The position numbers were made by a program, and so were the translations under genes. Below the pieces are notes generated by a model, which saw nothing but the letters and a program-made list of their open reading frames with translations, was not told the origin of the DNA and did not search any database. 64,000 nt of DNA, from contig RHLF01000002.1 of the NCBI GenBank assembly GCA_003712125.1, forward strand, positions 806,001 to 870,000, in the 5' to 3' direction. The stretch comes from Allomuricauda sp. Lineage in GTDB: Bacteria; Bacteroidota; Bacteroidia; Flavobacteriales; Flavobacteriaceae. Below are positions 1 to 7,187 of this stretch, piece after piece; the stretch's first letter is position 1, and every line of letters begins with the position of its first letter.

Positions 1-291
1 AAAGAAGCACCTGCTTTTCAGTTGGGTGCCGACGAGTTGCACTACCTATTTGCCAATGATGAGGCGACGGCGGTTCCTAAATATATGGATCAGGTGCTTC
101 AGGTTTCAGGTACTGTTACTGAAATGGAGGAAACCAATATTGTATTGGACCAGCGCGTGTTGGTCAACTTTCTACCCGGTGCAGTAAGTGATTTTCAAGA
201 TGGTCAGACCATTGTGATCAAAGGACGATGTGTAGGTTTTGACGAATTATTGCTTCAGGTAAAAATCGATCAAGCTACCCTAATCAAATAA
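1..291 (+). CDS. OB-fold tRNA_anti-like protein, 5' end outside window
   Basis: The reading frame is open to the left edge (KEAPAFQLGAD...), so this is the 3' part of a gene and the TTG at 22 in the ORF track is probably not the start. The visible 96 residues look like the small beta-barrel of tRNA_anti-like proteins of Bacteroidota: a 'VLQVSGTV' strand, a central strand, and a 'GQTIVIKGRCVGFDELLLQV' ending. The lipoprotein at 2957 has the same pattern, so the two are probably paralogues. A DUF5777 gene follows 20 bp downstream, which suggests one operon. No enzymatic role is evident. The fold assignment is by pattern only. Confidence 0.6.
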   Translation, partial: KEAPAFQLGADELHYLFANDEATAVPKYMDQVLQVSGTVTEMEETNIVLDQRVLVNFLPGAVSDFQDGQTIVIKGRCVGFDELLLQVKIDQATLIK

Positions 292-311
292 GAACACTAA
301 AACCAAATAAA

Positions 312-1166
312 ATGAATATTAAAAGATTGATATATATCGCACTGCTAACACCCATTTGTTTTTTTGGGCAAGATGATTTGTTGGCTGAAATTGATACGGT
401 AAGCGCAGATGACTATAAAGCCGCCGCTTTTAAGGGGCTCAAAATTGTAAACTTCGAATCGACCAAAATGGTGGGCCAAAAAGAATTATACTTTGTGGTT
501 TCTCACAGGTTTGGTTCTGTCAAGACTGGGTTTGAAGACTTTTTTGGACTTGACCAAGCCGTCACCAGGCTCAATTTTATATATGGCGTCACTGACGGAA
601 TCAACGTTGGTGTTTCAAGAAGTTCTTTTCAAAAGATTTATGAAGGTTCCTTAAAACTAAGATTGCTTCGGGAAAAAAAGGGAGGTTTTCCCTTTACTGT
701 TGTTAGTTCGAACAATATTTTGCTCAACACCGCTCTTGATGAAGTGGTATTGCCAGGTCTCACCTTTGAAAACAGATTGGGATATACTGCCCAACTTTTG
801 ATTTCAAAGAAAATTAGTGAAAACCTATCCCTTCAATTGATGCCCACCTTTTTTCATGATAACTATGTGGCGATTGATGAACAACACAATTCACAGTATG
901 TCATGGGCTTTGGCGGACGACAAAAATTGACCAAGCGTTTTTCGCTCAACTTCGACTATGGGCTTCATCTGAACCGTGCCGAAACTTCACCATTTCGAAA
1001 TTCTCTTTCGGTGGGGGTCGATATTGAAACTGGGGGGCATGTGTTTCAATTGCACTTCACCAATGCGCAGCCAATGAATACCAATGGCTTTTTGGGGCAG
1101 GGAACTGGCGATTGGGGCTCGGGTGATTTTTTCTTCGGGTTTAATCTATCACGCGTATTCAACTAA
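312..1166 (+). CDS. DUF5777-family outer-membrane beta-barrel protein
   Basis: 284 residues with a signal peptide (MNIKRLIYIALLTPICFFGQ) followed by alternating strands typical of a small outer-membrane barrel. Segments such as 'FVVSHRFGSVKTG', 'GVTDGINVGVSRS' and 'LQLMPTFFHDNYV' match my memory of DUF5777 proteins of Flavobacteria. The protein ends in a C-terminal strand with aromatic residues (FFFGFNLSRVFN). A second DUF5777 protein lies at 3895 in the same cluster with the same block order. Its function is unknown; such genes often sit with YceI and extracytoplasmic redox proteins, as here. It sits 20 bp after the OB-fold gene and 11 bp before the HMA-like gene. Confidence 0.75.
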   Translation: MNIKRLIYIALLTPICFFGQDDLLAEIDTVSADDYKAAAFKGLKIVNFESTKMVGQKELYFVVSHRFGSVKTGFEDFFGLDQAVTRLNFIYGVTDGINVGVSRSSFQKIYEGSLKLRLLREKKGGFPFTVVSSNNILLNTALDEVVLPGLTFENRLGYTAQLLISKKISENLSLQLMPTFFHDNYVAIDEQHNSQYVMGFGGRQKLTKRFSLNFDYGLHLNRAETSPFRNSLSVGVDIETGGHVFQLHFTNAQPMNTNGFLGQGTGDWGSGDFFFGFNLSRVFN

Positions 1167-1177
1167 AAGACCTAAAA

Positions 1178-1444
1178 ATGATCAGCAAAGAAAATATAGC
1201 TAGGGTAGAGGTGCAGAAGGACTTTTGCCAAAAATGCCAGTCTTTAATAAAAACTGAATTGCAAAAGATTGAAAATATCGCCAATGTGATTTTGTATCCA
1301 GAGCATGCCCTGGTAGTCTTCAGTTTTTTCAAGGCCAATGAATTGTCGGTTGCCTTAAATACATTAAGCAGACTGGGGTATCCTGAAATTGGTGAGATGC
1401 CATCCCGAAAATCGAATGAGAACGCCTTGAAATGTGCCTGCTAA
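1178..1444 (+). CDS. Small HMA-like metal-binding protein
   Basis: 88 residues without a signal peptide. The N-terminal half resembles a heavy-metal-associated ferredoxin-like domain: a first strand (ARVEVQKDF), then C17-x2-C20, a helix (QSLIKTELQKIENI), a strand (NVILYPEHALVVFSF) and a second helix ending in 'LNTLSRLGYPEIG'. The usual GMTC motif is replaced by 'FCQKC'. Two more cysteines close the protein (CAC). This suggests binding of copper or another soft metal, which would fit the cupredoxin lipoprotein encoded next, but metal binding is inference. It lies 11 bp after the DUF5777 gene, so probably in the same operon. Confidence 0.6.
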   Translation: MISKENIARVEVQKDFCQKCQSLIKTELQKIENIANVILYPEHALVVFSFFKANELSVALNTLSRLGYPEIGEMPSRKSNENALKCAC

Positions 1445-1458
1445 ACAAAAGAGATGTT

Positions 1459-1517
1459 CCCTTTCAAAGCCATTTTTTCGGCTTAACCCAATATTAGTTG
1501 AAAAAAGGGTGAAAGGG
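1459..1517 (+). other. Imperfect nested inverted repeats between operon genes
   Basis: CCCTTTCA (1459-1466) is the exact reverse complement of TGAAAGGG (1510-1517). Inside it, AAGCC (1467-1471) and GGCTT (1480-1484) form a small hairpin around an attttttc loop. No T-run follows, so a simple intrinsic terminator is unlikely. It could be an RNA processing or attenuation structure separating the HMA-like gene from the cupredoxin lipoprotein gene. Confidence 0.3.
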
Positions 1518-1575
1518 GCGCTTTATTTGCCTCGAATATTATAATCCTAAATACAAAAACAAAAATCAATTTAAA

Positions 1576-2805
1576 ATGAAAAAGATGATTAAAATGAAAA
1601 AAGTGATGCTAGCCTTGTTGGTACTGACCACAATAATAGCTTGTGAATCTGAAGATGAAGGTGTAGTAATCGACACCCCAGACCCGATCGGTAATACCGA
1701 TGATGATCCCCAGGATCCAACACCAAATCAAGTACAGTTGCGAACTGATGCTACCTTTGGTCAGGTGCTAACCGATGCCGATGGTTTTACCTTATATTTC
1801 TTTGCTCCGGATAGCGACGGAAATTCCAATTGTACAGGAGGGTGTATTAATGCCTGGCCAGTATTTAACCCTTCCGAGTTAAGCTTAGACAATGGTTTGG
1901 ATGCTTCAGATTTTGGTACAATAACAAGAGAAGATGGTGCAACCCAAACCACTTATAAGGGATGGCCACTTTACCGATTTGCCAACGATGCCGCTGCCGG
2001 TGATGTCAATGGTGATGGGTCAGGGTCTGTTTGGTTTGTGGCAAAACCAGATTACTCAATCATGTTAACCAGAGCACAATTGGTTGGTCGTGATGCCGAT
2101 GGTAATGAAACTAACCTGACCAGTGGGTATGAACCAGGGGATGAGGAGACCACATACATGACCGATGCCAACGGTAACACCCTGTATCTTTTTATCAACG
2201 ATACAGAAGGCACCAATAATTTTACCAATGATGATTTTTCAAATAATGGAGTTTGGCCAATATTTCAGGAAACTGTAATTAATGTGCCCAGTATATTTGA
2301 TGCTGCCGATTTTGGAACTACAACAGTCTTTGGAGAAACCCAAATTACTTACAAGGGTTGGCCCCTATATTATTTTGGTGGTGATGAAAATCGAGGAGAC
2401 AACTTTGGTGTTGGTTTCCCGGTTGCCGGAATTTGGCCCATTTTGAACAACGATACCGAGCCTGCCCCTGAAAATGACCAACAGTCGAGCATTGAAAGAA
2501 CTTTTGAAGTCGGTAATATCGGCGCCTCAGCTTACACCTTTGCTTTCACCAATGTTGAAAATCCTGAATTGGAATTGCAAAGAGGTAAAACCTATGAGTT
2601 TCAAATTAATACTCCAGGTCACCCTTTTTTAATAAAGACAAATCAAAATACAGGAACAGGCAGCACTTTTGATGATGGCGTGACCAATAATGGTGCGGCC
2701 ACAGGTACGATAACCTTTACCGTACCTTCCAATGCCCCTGACACCTTGTTTTATGTCTGCGAATTTCATGCTTCTATGACAGGTCAGATAAACATTGTTG
2801 ATTAA
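1576..2805 (+). CDS. Lipoprotein with two Lipoprotein_15 repeats and a C-terminal cupredoxin domain
   Basis: 409 residues. A lipobox (LTTIIAC, Cys23) predicts a lipid-anchored envelope protein, followed by an acidic, proline-rich linker (about 25-52). Two copies of the secreted repeat PF03640 (Lipoprotein_15) follow, roughly 55-165 and 190-295, each with 'TLY-F' and 'YKGWPLY-F' blocks. Residues about 308-409 resemble a cupredoxin: His349 (GHPF), Cys395, His398 and Met401 (CEFHASM) have the order of a type-1 copper site. The C-x2-H-x2-M spacing is that of short-loop cupredoxins. I infer a periplasmic or surface electron-transfer or copper protein; its partner is unknown. An alternative start lies at 1594. 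Confidence 0.8.
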   Translation: MKKMIKMKKVMLALLVLTTIIACESEDEGVVIDTPDPIGNTDDDPQDPTPNQVQLRTDATFGQVLTDADGFTLYFFAPDSDGNSNCTGGCINAWPVFNPSELSLDNGLDASDFGTITREDGATQTTYKGWPLYRFANDAAAGDVNGDGSGSVWFVAKPDYSIMLTRAQLVGRDADGNETNLTSGYEPGDEETTYMTDANGNTLYLFINDTEGTNNFTNDDFSNNGVWPIFQETVINVPSIFDAADFGTTTVFGETQITYKGWPLYYFGGDENRGDNFGVGFPVAGIWPILNNDTEPAPENDQQSSIERTFEVGNIGASAYTFAFTNVENPELELQRGKTYEFQINTPGHPFLIKTNQNTGTGSTFDDGVTNNGAATGTITFTVPSNAPDTLFYVCEFHASMTGQINIVD

Positions 2806-2856
2806 GGGCAACAAAAAAATTAAGTTTAGTGTTTCAGTTAGTTAATTTTGGTTAGC

Positions 2857-2890
2857 AATCAGGGAGCCACCTTGGTTCCCTGATTATTTT
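2857..2890 (+). terminator. Intrinsic terminator after the cupredoxin lipoprotein gene
   Basis: AATCAGGGAGCC and GGTTCCCTGATT form a 12-bp stem with one G-U pair around the loop ACCTT. An ATTATTTT tract follows. This ends the first transcription unit. Confidence 0.75.
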
Positions 2891-2925
2891 ATATTGGACC
2901 TTTTACGAAAGCATGCCATGTTGAT

Positions 2926-2933
2926 TAATTTTG
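2926..2933 (+). promoter_or_regulatory. Candidate -7 promoter element (TAATTTTG)
   Basis: TAATTTTG fits the Bacteroidota -7 consensus TAnnTTTG. It lies 23 bp before the ATG at 2957, after a terminator, so it could start the second transcription unit. This position also argues against the upstream starts at 2894 and 2918. No good -33 TTG is seen at the right distance. Confidence 0.4.
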
Positions 2934-2956
2934 TTTCCATGCATTTTGCAAAACAC

Positions 2957-3367
2957 ATGATAAATTCAAAGAACATTGTAGCCGTCCTGCTTGTATCGGT
3001 ACTCATGTTAAGTTGTGAAAGCATGCTGGAAAAAGACATATCAATGGTTGCTCCCGTCGCCTTTTATGAGGCTGATGTGCTCTTAGACGATATGAAAAAA
3101 GGGAGAAAATTTCCAAAGGAGCAGGTAATTTATGTAGAAGGCTACATTAAAGAAACAAACACTAAAAATGGAAATTTCAATATCCTGATAAAAGGAACAA
3201 CCAACCAAAGCCATTACATCATTTGTGAAATGAATGATTCTTTTAAAAAAGCTACCTTAGGTTTGGAAAAAGGGCAAGCTGTCGCAATCAAAGGGGTCTT
3301 AAAGGGATACCTGAACGATGTGATACTTTTAAATTGTGTAATGGACAATACTTTTCTAGATGAATAA
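2957..3367 (+). CDS. OB-fold tRNA_anti-like lipoprotein
   Basis: I chose the ATG at 2957, which gives 136 residues beginning MINSKNIVAVLLVSVLMLSC. This is a lipoprotein signal (lipobox LMLSC) and it lies just after a candidate promoter. The ORF track's TTG at 2894 adds a hydrophilic stretch before the signal; 2939 is also possible. The mature part has the tRNA_anti-like pattern also seen in the gene at the left edge: 'VIYVEGYIKE', then strands, 'HYIICEM', 'GQAVAIKGVLKGYLNDVIL' and a conserved Cys (LLNCVM). Its end overlaps the YceI gene by 8 bp, so the two are likely translationally coupled. No known enzymatic activity. Confidence 0.65.
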   Translation: MINSKNIVAVLLVSVLMLSCESMLEKDISMVAPVAFYEADVLLDDMKKGRKFPKEQVIYVEGYIKETNTKNGNFNILIKGTTNQSHYIICEMNDSFKKATLGLEKGQAVAIKGVLKGYLNDVILLNCVMDNTFLDE

Positions 3368-3908
3368 AGTATTACTTCTTTTAACAACCTTGGTTTTGAC
3401 GCTTTCAAATGATAGCTCAGATAAAGTAATTTGTAGGCAGGGCAGCGTATCTTTTTTCTCCTACACCTCGGTAGAAAACATCAAAGCCCAAAACAATCAG
3501 GTTTCGAGTATTATTGATTTTGAAAGCTCAAAGATTGCAGTGAGCATGCTCATGAATGCCTTTGTTTTCGAAAAGGCGTTGATGCGAGAACACTTTAACG
3601 AAAGCTACATTGAGTCTGATATATATCCTAAAGCCACTTTTGAAGGTGAAATCTTGGATTTTGAGCCTGCAATGGAAGGAGCGCAAATACGCATTGTCAA
3701 AGGCTTGTTTACTATGCATGGGGTGGCTGAAGAGCTTGAAATAAAAACGAAAATAGAAAAGTCAGGAAGTACGTTCACCTTGACAGGAAGCTTTGAAACC
3801 TTGGTAGAATCCTACGACATCAACATACCGCCATTATTGGCTGGTAATATAGCAAAGACCATTTCGGTTGATTTTAGATTTGAATATGAGCCTTATGAAG
3901 AAAAGTAG
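3360..3908 (+). CDS. YceI-family protein
   Basis: 182 residues with a hydrophobic N-terminus (MNKVLLLLTTLVLTLS). The body follows the YceI lipocalin-like order: 'GSVSFFSYTSVENIKAQNNQVSSIIDFESSKIAVSM', a helix (FEKALMREHFNE), 'YIESDIYPKATFEGEIL', and 'KGLFTMHGVAEELEIKTKIE'. The 'YPKATF' block after a helical insert is characteristic. YceI proteins bind long hydrophobic, isoprenoid-like molecules in the periplasm; the ligand here is unknown. The gene overlaps the upstream lipoprotein gene by 8 bp and the downstream DUF5777 gene by 14 bp, indicating co-expression. Confidence 0.85.
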   Translation: MNKVLLLLTTLVLTLSNDSSDKVICRQGSVSFFSYTSVENIKAQNNQVSSIIDFESSKIAVSMLMNAFVFEKALMREHFNESYIESDIYPKATFEGEILDFEPAMEGAQIRIVKGLFTMHGVAEELEIKTKIEKSGSTFTLTGSFETLVESYDINIPPLLAGNIAKTISVDFRFEYEPYEEK

Positions 3909-4788
3909 TTGTAGCCTTCTTATTTTGGTGTTGCTTTGGTCGAATGGCGTTTTTGGTCAAGATCTTCTGAATTTATTGGAAGCGGAGCAAAAAGATGAAA
4001 ATCAATATGCACCGTCAGCATTCATGATGACCCGAATTGCCTTTGGTCATTCCACTGAGGTACGCCCGCAAAATGTACTTGATGTCTTTGTTGCCAACAG
4101 GTTTTGGAACACACCCGAAGAAAGCACCCAAAGCTTCGTGGCAGACCGTATGAGCAGTCGAATAGCCTTAGAATATGCCATATCGGATCGATTGACTTTT
4201 GGAGCCGGTGCAACTACCTTTGATGGGTTATTCGATGCACACCTTAAATACCGAGCTGCCTTACAGCGAAACGGAGATGGATGGCCAATCACGCTGACCC
4301 TGTTTCAAAATATGAGCTATGACAGTAGCCCGATTGCCGATCAAAGCGTTTCCGATGATTTTTCTGACAGACTTTCGTTTACCTCCCAGATTTTGGTCTC
4401 AAAACGGTTCAATAAAAATTTCTCCCTACAATTGGCACCCACATTGGTGAATCGAAGTTTAGGTCTGAGTGCGGCGGACCCAACAAGCATTTTTGCGCTT
4501 GGCGCAGGTGTTCGATACAAGCTAGGGCCACATGTGAGTTTTGTGTCGGAGTATTACCAAGTTTTTAATCCACTTGAGTCTAGAACCACATTTGATCCAA
4601 TAGCTTTTGGGGTCAACTGGGAATTGGGGGACTTGATGCTCCAATTCATGCTGACCAATTCTTGGTTTATGGTTGAAGATGCTTTCATTACCCGTACCCC
4701 CAACAATTTTAATTTTCGGAACCCCAATTTGAATTTTGGATTTAACGCCACCTACGTCATCCATTTCAAGAACAAGCTAAAAAAGTAA
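3895..4788 (+). CDS. DUF5777-family outer-membrane beta-barrel protein (second copy)
   Basis: The start at ATG 3895 gives MKKSSCSLLILVLLWSNGVFGQ, a clean signal peptide; the TTG at 3868 in the track would put non-signal sequence in front. The 297-residue protein shares block order with the protein at 312: 'DLLNLLEAEQ', 'IAFGHSTEVRPQNVLDVFVANRF', 'LEYAISDRLTFGAGA', 'LVSKRFNKNFSLQLAPT' and a final aromatic strand (NFGFNATYVIHF). It is predicted to be an outer-membrane barrel. It overlaps the YceI gene by 14 bp. Two barrels in one cluster may reflect two pores or duplicated scaffolds; the function is unknown. Confidence 0.75.
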   Translation: MKKSSCSLLILVLLWSNGVFGQDLLNLLEAEQKDENQYAPSAFMMTRIAFGHSTEVRPQNVLDVFVANRFWNTPEESTQSFVADRMSSRIALEYAISDRLTFGAGATTFDGLFDAHLKYRAALQRNGDGWPITLTLFQNMSYDSSPIADQSVSDDFSDRLSFTSQILVSKRFNKNFSLQLAPTLVNRSLGLSAADPTSIFALGAGVRYKLGPHVSFVSEYYQVFNPLESRTTFDPIAFGVNWELGDLMLQFMLTNSWFMVEDAFITRTPNNFNFRNPNLNFGFNATYVIHFKNKLKK

Positions 4789-4829
4789 CCTTCATTTTTC
4801 CGCTTCTTTCAAAAGCGTTACCCTTTTCA

Positions 4830-4837
4830 TAGCTTTG
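4830..4837 (+). promoter_or_regulatory. Candidate -7 promoter element (TAGCTTTG)
   Basis: TAGCTTTG matches TAnnTTTG 14 bp before the ATG of the DegT aminotransferase. If used, the transcript would have a leader of only about 8 nt. Confidence 0.4.
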
Positions 4838-4851
4838 CCAAAATCGACAGT

Positions 4852-6045
4852 ATGCCGGGATTTGAATTATTTGGTGAGGCCGAAAGAAATGAGGTAAACA
4901 AGGTACTTGAAACAGGGGTATTGATGCGCTATGGTTTTGATGGCATGCGACAAGACCAATGGAAAGCCCGTGAATTGGAGGCCGCTTTGCAAACGCGGAT
5001 GCAAACCGAATATGCCCATGTTGTAAGTAGCGGTACGGCTGCACTGACCGTGGCTTTGGCCAGCGCCGGAGTTGGCGCTGGTGATGAGGTCATCATGCCC
5101 ACCTTTACCTTCGTGGCCAGTTTTGAATCGATCATAGCCTTGGGTGCCGTTCCTATTCTGGTCGATGTCGATGATACCCTAACCTTGGACCCTAAGGCGG
5201 TTGAAGCAGCAATAACCCCCAAAACAAAGGTCATTATGCCGGTTCATATGTGCGGTTCTATGGCCGATTTGGATGCCTTAAAAGCAATATGCCAAGGCCA
5301 CGAAATCTTATTGCTCGAGGACGCCTGTCAGGCGATAGGCGGTTCTTATAAGGGTCAACCTTTGGGAAGTATAGGTGATTTGGGCTGTTTTTCATTTGAC
5401 TATGTAAAGACCATTACCTGTGGCGAAGGGGGTGCCTTAATTACGAACAACCAGGAGTACTATGAAAATGCCCACAAGTATACGGATCATGGCCATGATC
5501 ATATAGGTCATGATAGGGGGGCAGAAACCCACCCCTTTCTGGGGTATAATTTCCGTATTTCCGAACTCAATGCTGCCGTGGGCTGTGCCCAGATTCAACG
5601 TTTGGATGAATTCTTGGCGATTCAAAAGCGCAACTATACCCATGTAAGAGAGGCACTTTCAAAAATTTCTGAAATATCGTTTAGAAGGGTCCCTGAGGGA
5701 GGAGAGGAGAACTACTCTTTTCTCAATTTTTTTCTTCCTACTGAAGAATTGGCGAAAAAGGCACATCAGGCATTGGTTGAAGGTGGTGTAGATGCTTGTT
5801 TTTATTGGTACGACAACAATTGGCACTACTACCGCAAATGGGAACATCTTACAAACCGAAAGTCGCTGGGAAAACTTCCGATGGAACTCAAAAATGGGTT
5901 GCAGCATATTGGAAGTGTTGACTTTTCTGCCTCCGATCATTGGGTCGGAAGAACGATTTCGTGCTTGGTGAAACTGGGTTGGTCAGAAGAGGAGGTAGCC
6001 AGCAGGGCCACAAATATGGCAGAAATACTTCGTAAAGTGGTTTAA
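4852..6045 (+). CDS. DegT/DnrJ/EryC1/StrS aminotransferase, KdnA-like
   Basis: 397 residues, a full-length PLP-dependent sugar aminotransferase. Visible motifs are the phosphate-binding 'SSGTAALTVAL', 'VIMPTFTFVAS', 'LLEDACQAIGGSYKG', the Schiff-base lysine in 'SFDYVKTITCGEGGA', and 'FRISELNAAVG'. The segment 'YTDHGHDHIGHDRGAETHP' and the opening MPGFELFG resemble what I remember of KdnA. That enzyme aminates an oxidised Kdo to 8-amino-3,8-dideoxy-manno-octulosonate for the inner core of lipopolysaccharide. KdnA's partner dehydrogenase KdnB is not adjacent, so the substrate is inference. The gene is monocistronic and its end overlaps the convergent ribBA by 4 bp. Confidence 0.85.
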   Translation: MPGFELFGEAERNEVNKVLETGVLMRYGFDGMRQDQWKARELEAALQTRMQTEYAHVVSSGTAALTVALASAGVGAGDEVIMPTFTFVASFESIIALGAVPILVDVDDTLTLDPKAVEAAITPKTKVIMPVHMCGSMADLDALKAICQGHEILLLEDACQAIGGSYKGQPLGSIGDLGCFSFDYVKTITCGEGGALITNNQEYYENAHKYTDHGHDHIGHDRGAETHPFLGYNFRISELNAAVGCAQIQRLDEFLAIQKRNYTHVREALSKISEISFRRVPEGGEENYSFLNFFLPTEELAKKAHQALVEGGVDACFYWYDNNWHYYRKWEHLTNRKSLGKLPMELKNGLQHIGSVDFSASDHWVGRTISCLVKLGWSEEEVASRATNMAEILRKVV

Positions 6046-7187
6046 TACTTCACGTAGTCTACAATCTCTAGCCCATATCCAACCATTCCAACACGCCTTT
6101 CCTTGGGTTCCGAATTGGTAAGCAATCGAATTTTTGTGATATTCAAATCGTGCAGAATTTGGGCACCTATACCGAAATCTTTGGTATCCATTCCTATTTT
6201 GGGTGCTTTGACGATTTTTTCGGCTTGAAGCTCTTTTAATACGCCCAATCGTGATAAAAGGTTCATCGACCCTGCTTCTTGATTGATAAATACAAAGGCG
6301 CCTTTTTCTTCTGAATTTATGGCATTGAACATATCCTCCAACTTCTTGTCAGGATTATTGGTCAATGTTCCCAAAATATCATTATTGACCAAGGTTGAAT
6401 TGATACGGGTAAGTATTTGTTCCCCCTTTTTCCAACTTCCTTTGGTCAAGGCAATATGAACCTGGTCATTCGTTGTTTGCTGATAAGCATGTAGCCTAAA
6501 TGAACCGAAACGTGTTTTTAATTCAAAATCTTCCTTTTTTTCGATCAGACTGTCATGCTCCATTCGATAGGCCACCAAGTCTTCTATGGATACAATCTTG
6601 AGATTAAATTTCTGAGCGACTTGAACCAGTTGGGGCAAGCGCGCCATACTACCATCCTCGTTCAAAATCTCAACCAAGATGCCTGCCGGTTGCAAACCGG
6701 CCAAACGTGCAAAATCAATAGCTGCTTCTGTATGTCCTGTTCTTCGTAACACCCCACCTTCCTTGGCTTTCAACGGAAAGATATGACCTGGCCGACCCAA
6801 TTCATGCGGTTTGATACCCTCATCGACCAAGGCTTTAACCGTCTTTGAGCGATCATGGGCAGAAATTCCCGTAGTACACCCGTAACCCAGTAAATCAACG
6901 GAAACGGTAAACTGGGTGTTGTGCAAAACGGTATTGTTCTCGACCATCATATTGAGCTCGAGCTTTCTACAACGTTCTTCGGTCAATGGGGCACAAATAA
7001 GTCCTCTGCCATGGGTGGCCATAAAGTTGATCATTTCTGGCGTGACCATCTCGGCTGCGGCTATAAAATCCCCTTCATTTTCACGGTTTTCGTCATCAAC
7101 CACAATGATGACCTTGCCCGCTCTGATCTCAGCGATGGCTTCTTCAATTGTATTCAACTGTACCCTATCTTCTAAAACTCCAGTCAT
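6042..7187 (-). CDS. ribB: RibBA-type 3,4-dihydroxy-2-butanone-4-phosphate synthase with degenerate GTP cyclohydrolase II domain
   Basis: 381 residues. Residues 1 to about 205 are an intact RibB domain: '[11 protein letters not shown]', '[11 protein letters not shown]', '[10 protein letters not shown]', '[12 protein letters not shown]', 'RPGHIFPL' and '[16 protein letters not shown]'. It makes the four-carbon precursor of riboflavin from ribulose 5-phosphate. The C-terminal half (about 220-381) aligns in order with GTP cyclohydrolase II, but the zinc segment HSEC...C-x-C reads '[18 protein letters not shown]' and the RQEGRGIGL segment reads '[11 protein letters not shown]'. Only the end ('[11 protein letters not shown]', 'YGLEIVDY') is conserved. 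This half is unlikely to hydrolyse GTP, so another RibA must exist elsewhere. Overlaps lptG by 4 bp. Confidence 0.9.
   Translation of the reverse strand: MTGVLEDRVQLNTIEEAIAEIRAGKVIIVVDDENRENEGDFIAAAEMVTPEMINFMATHGRGLICAPLTEERCRKLELNMMVENNTVLHNTQFTVSVDLLGYGCTTGISAHDRSKTVKALVDEGIKPHELGRPGHIFPLKAKEGGVLRRTGHTEAAIDFARLAGLQPAGILVEILNEDGSMARLPQLVQVAQKFNLKIVSIEDLVAYRMEHDSLIEKKEDFELKTRFGSFRLHAYQQTTNDQVHIALTKGSWKKGEQILTRINSTLVNNDILGTLTNNPDKKLEDMFNAINSEEKGAFVFINQEAGSMNLLSRLGVLKELQAEKIVKAPKIGMDTKDFGIGAQILHDLNITKIRLLTNSEPKERRVGMVGYGLEIVDYVKY

Noticed and set aside
2843-2850. TAATTTTG just before the terminator after the cupredoxin gene
   Set aside because: A transcript from here would start at the terminator hairpin; the similar element at 2926-2933 is better placed for the next gene.
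4801-4817. Small hairpin CGCTT...AAGCG after the second DUF5777 gene as a terminator
   Set aside because: Stem of only five pairs and no T-run, so it is too weak to call.
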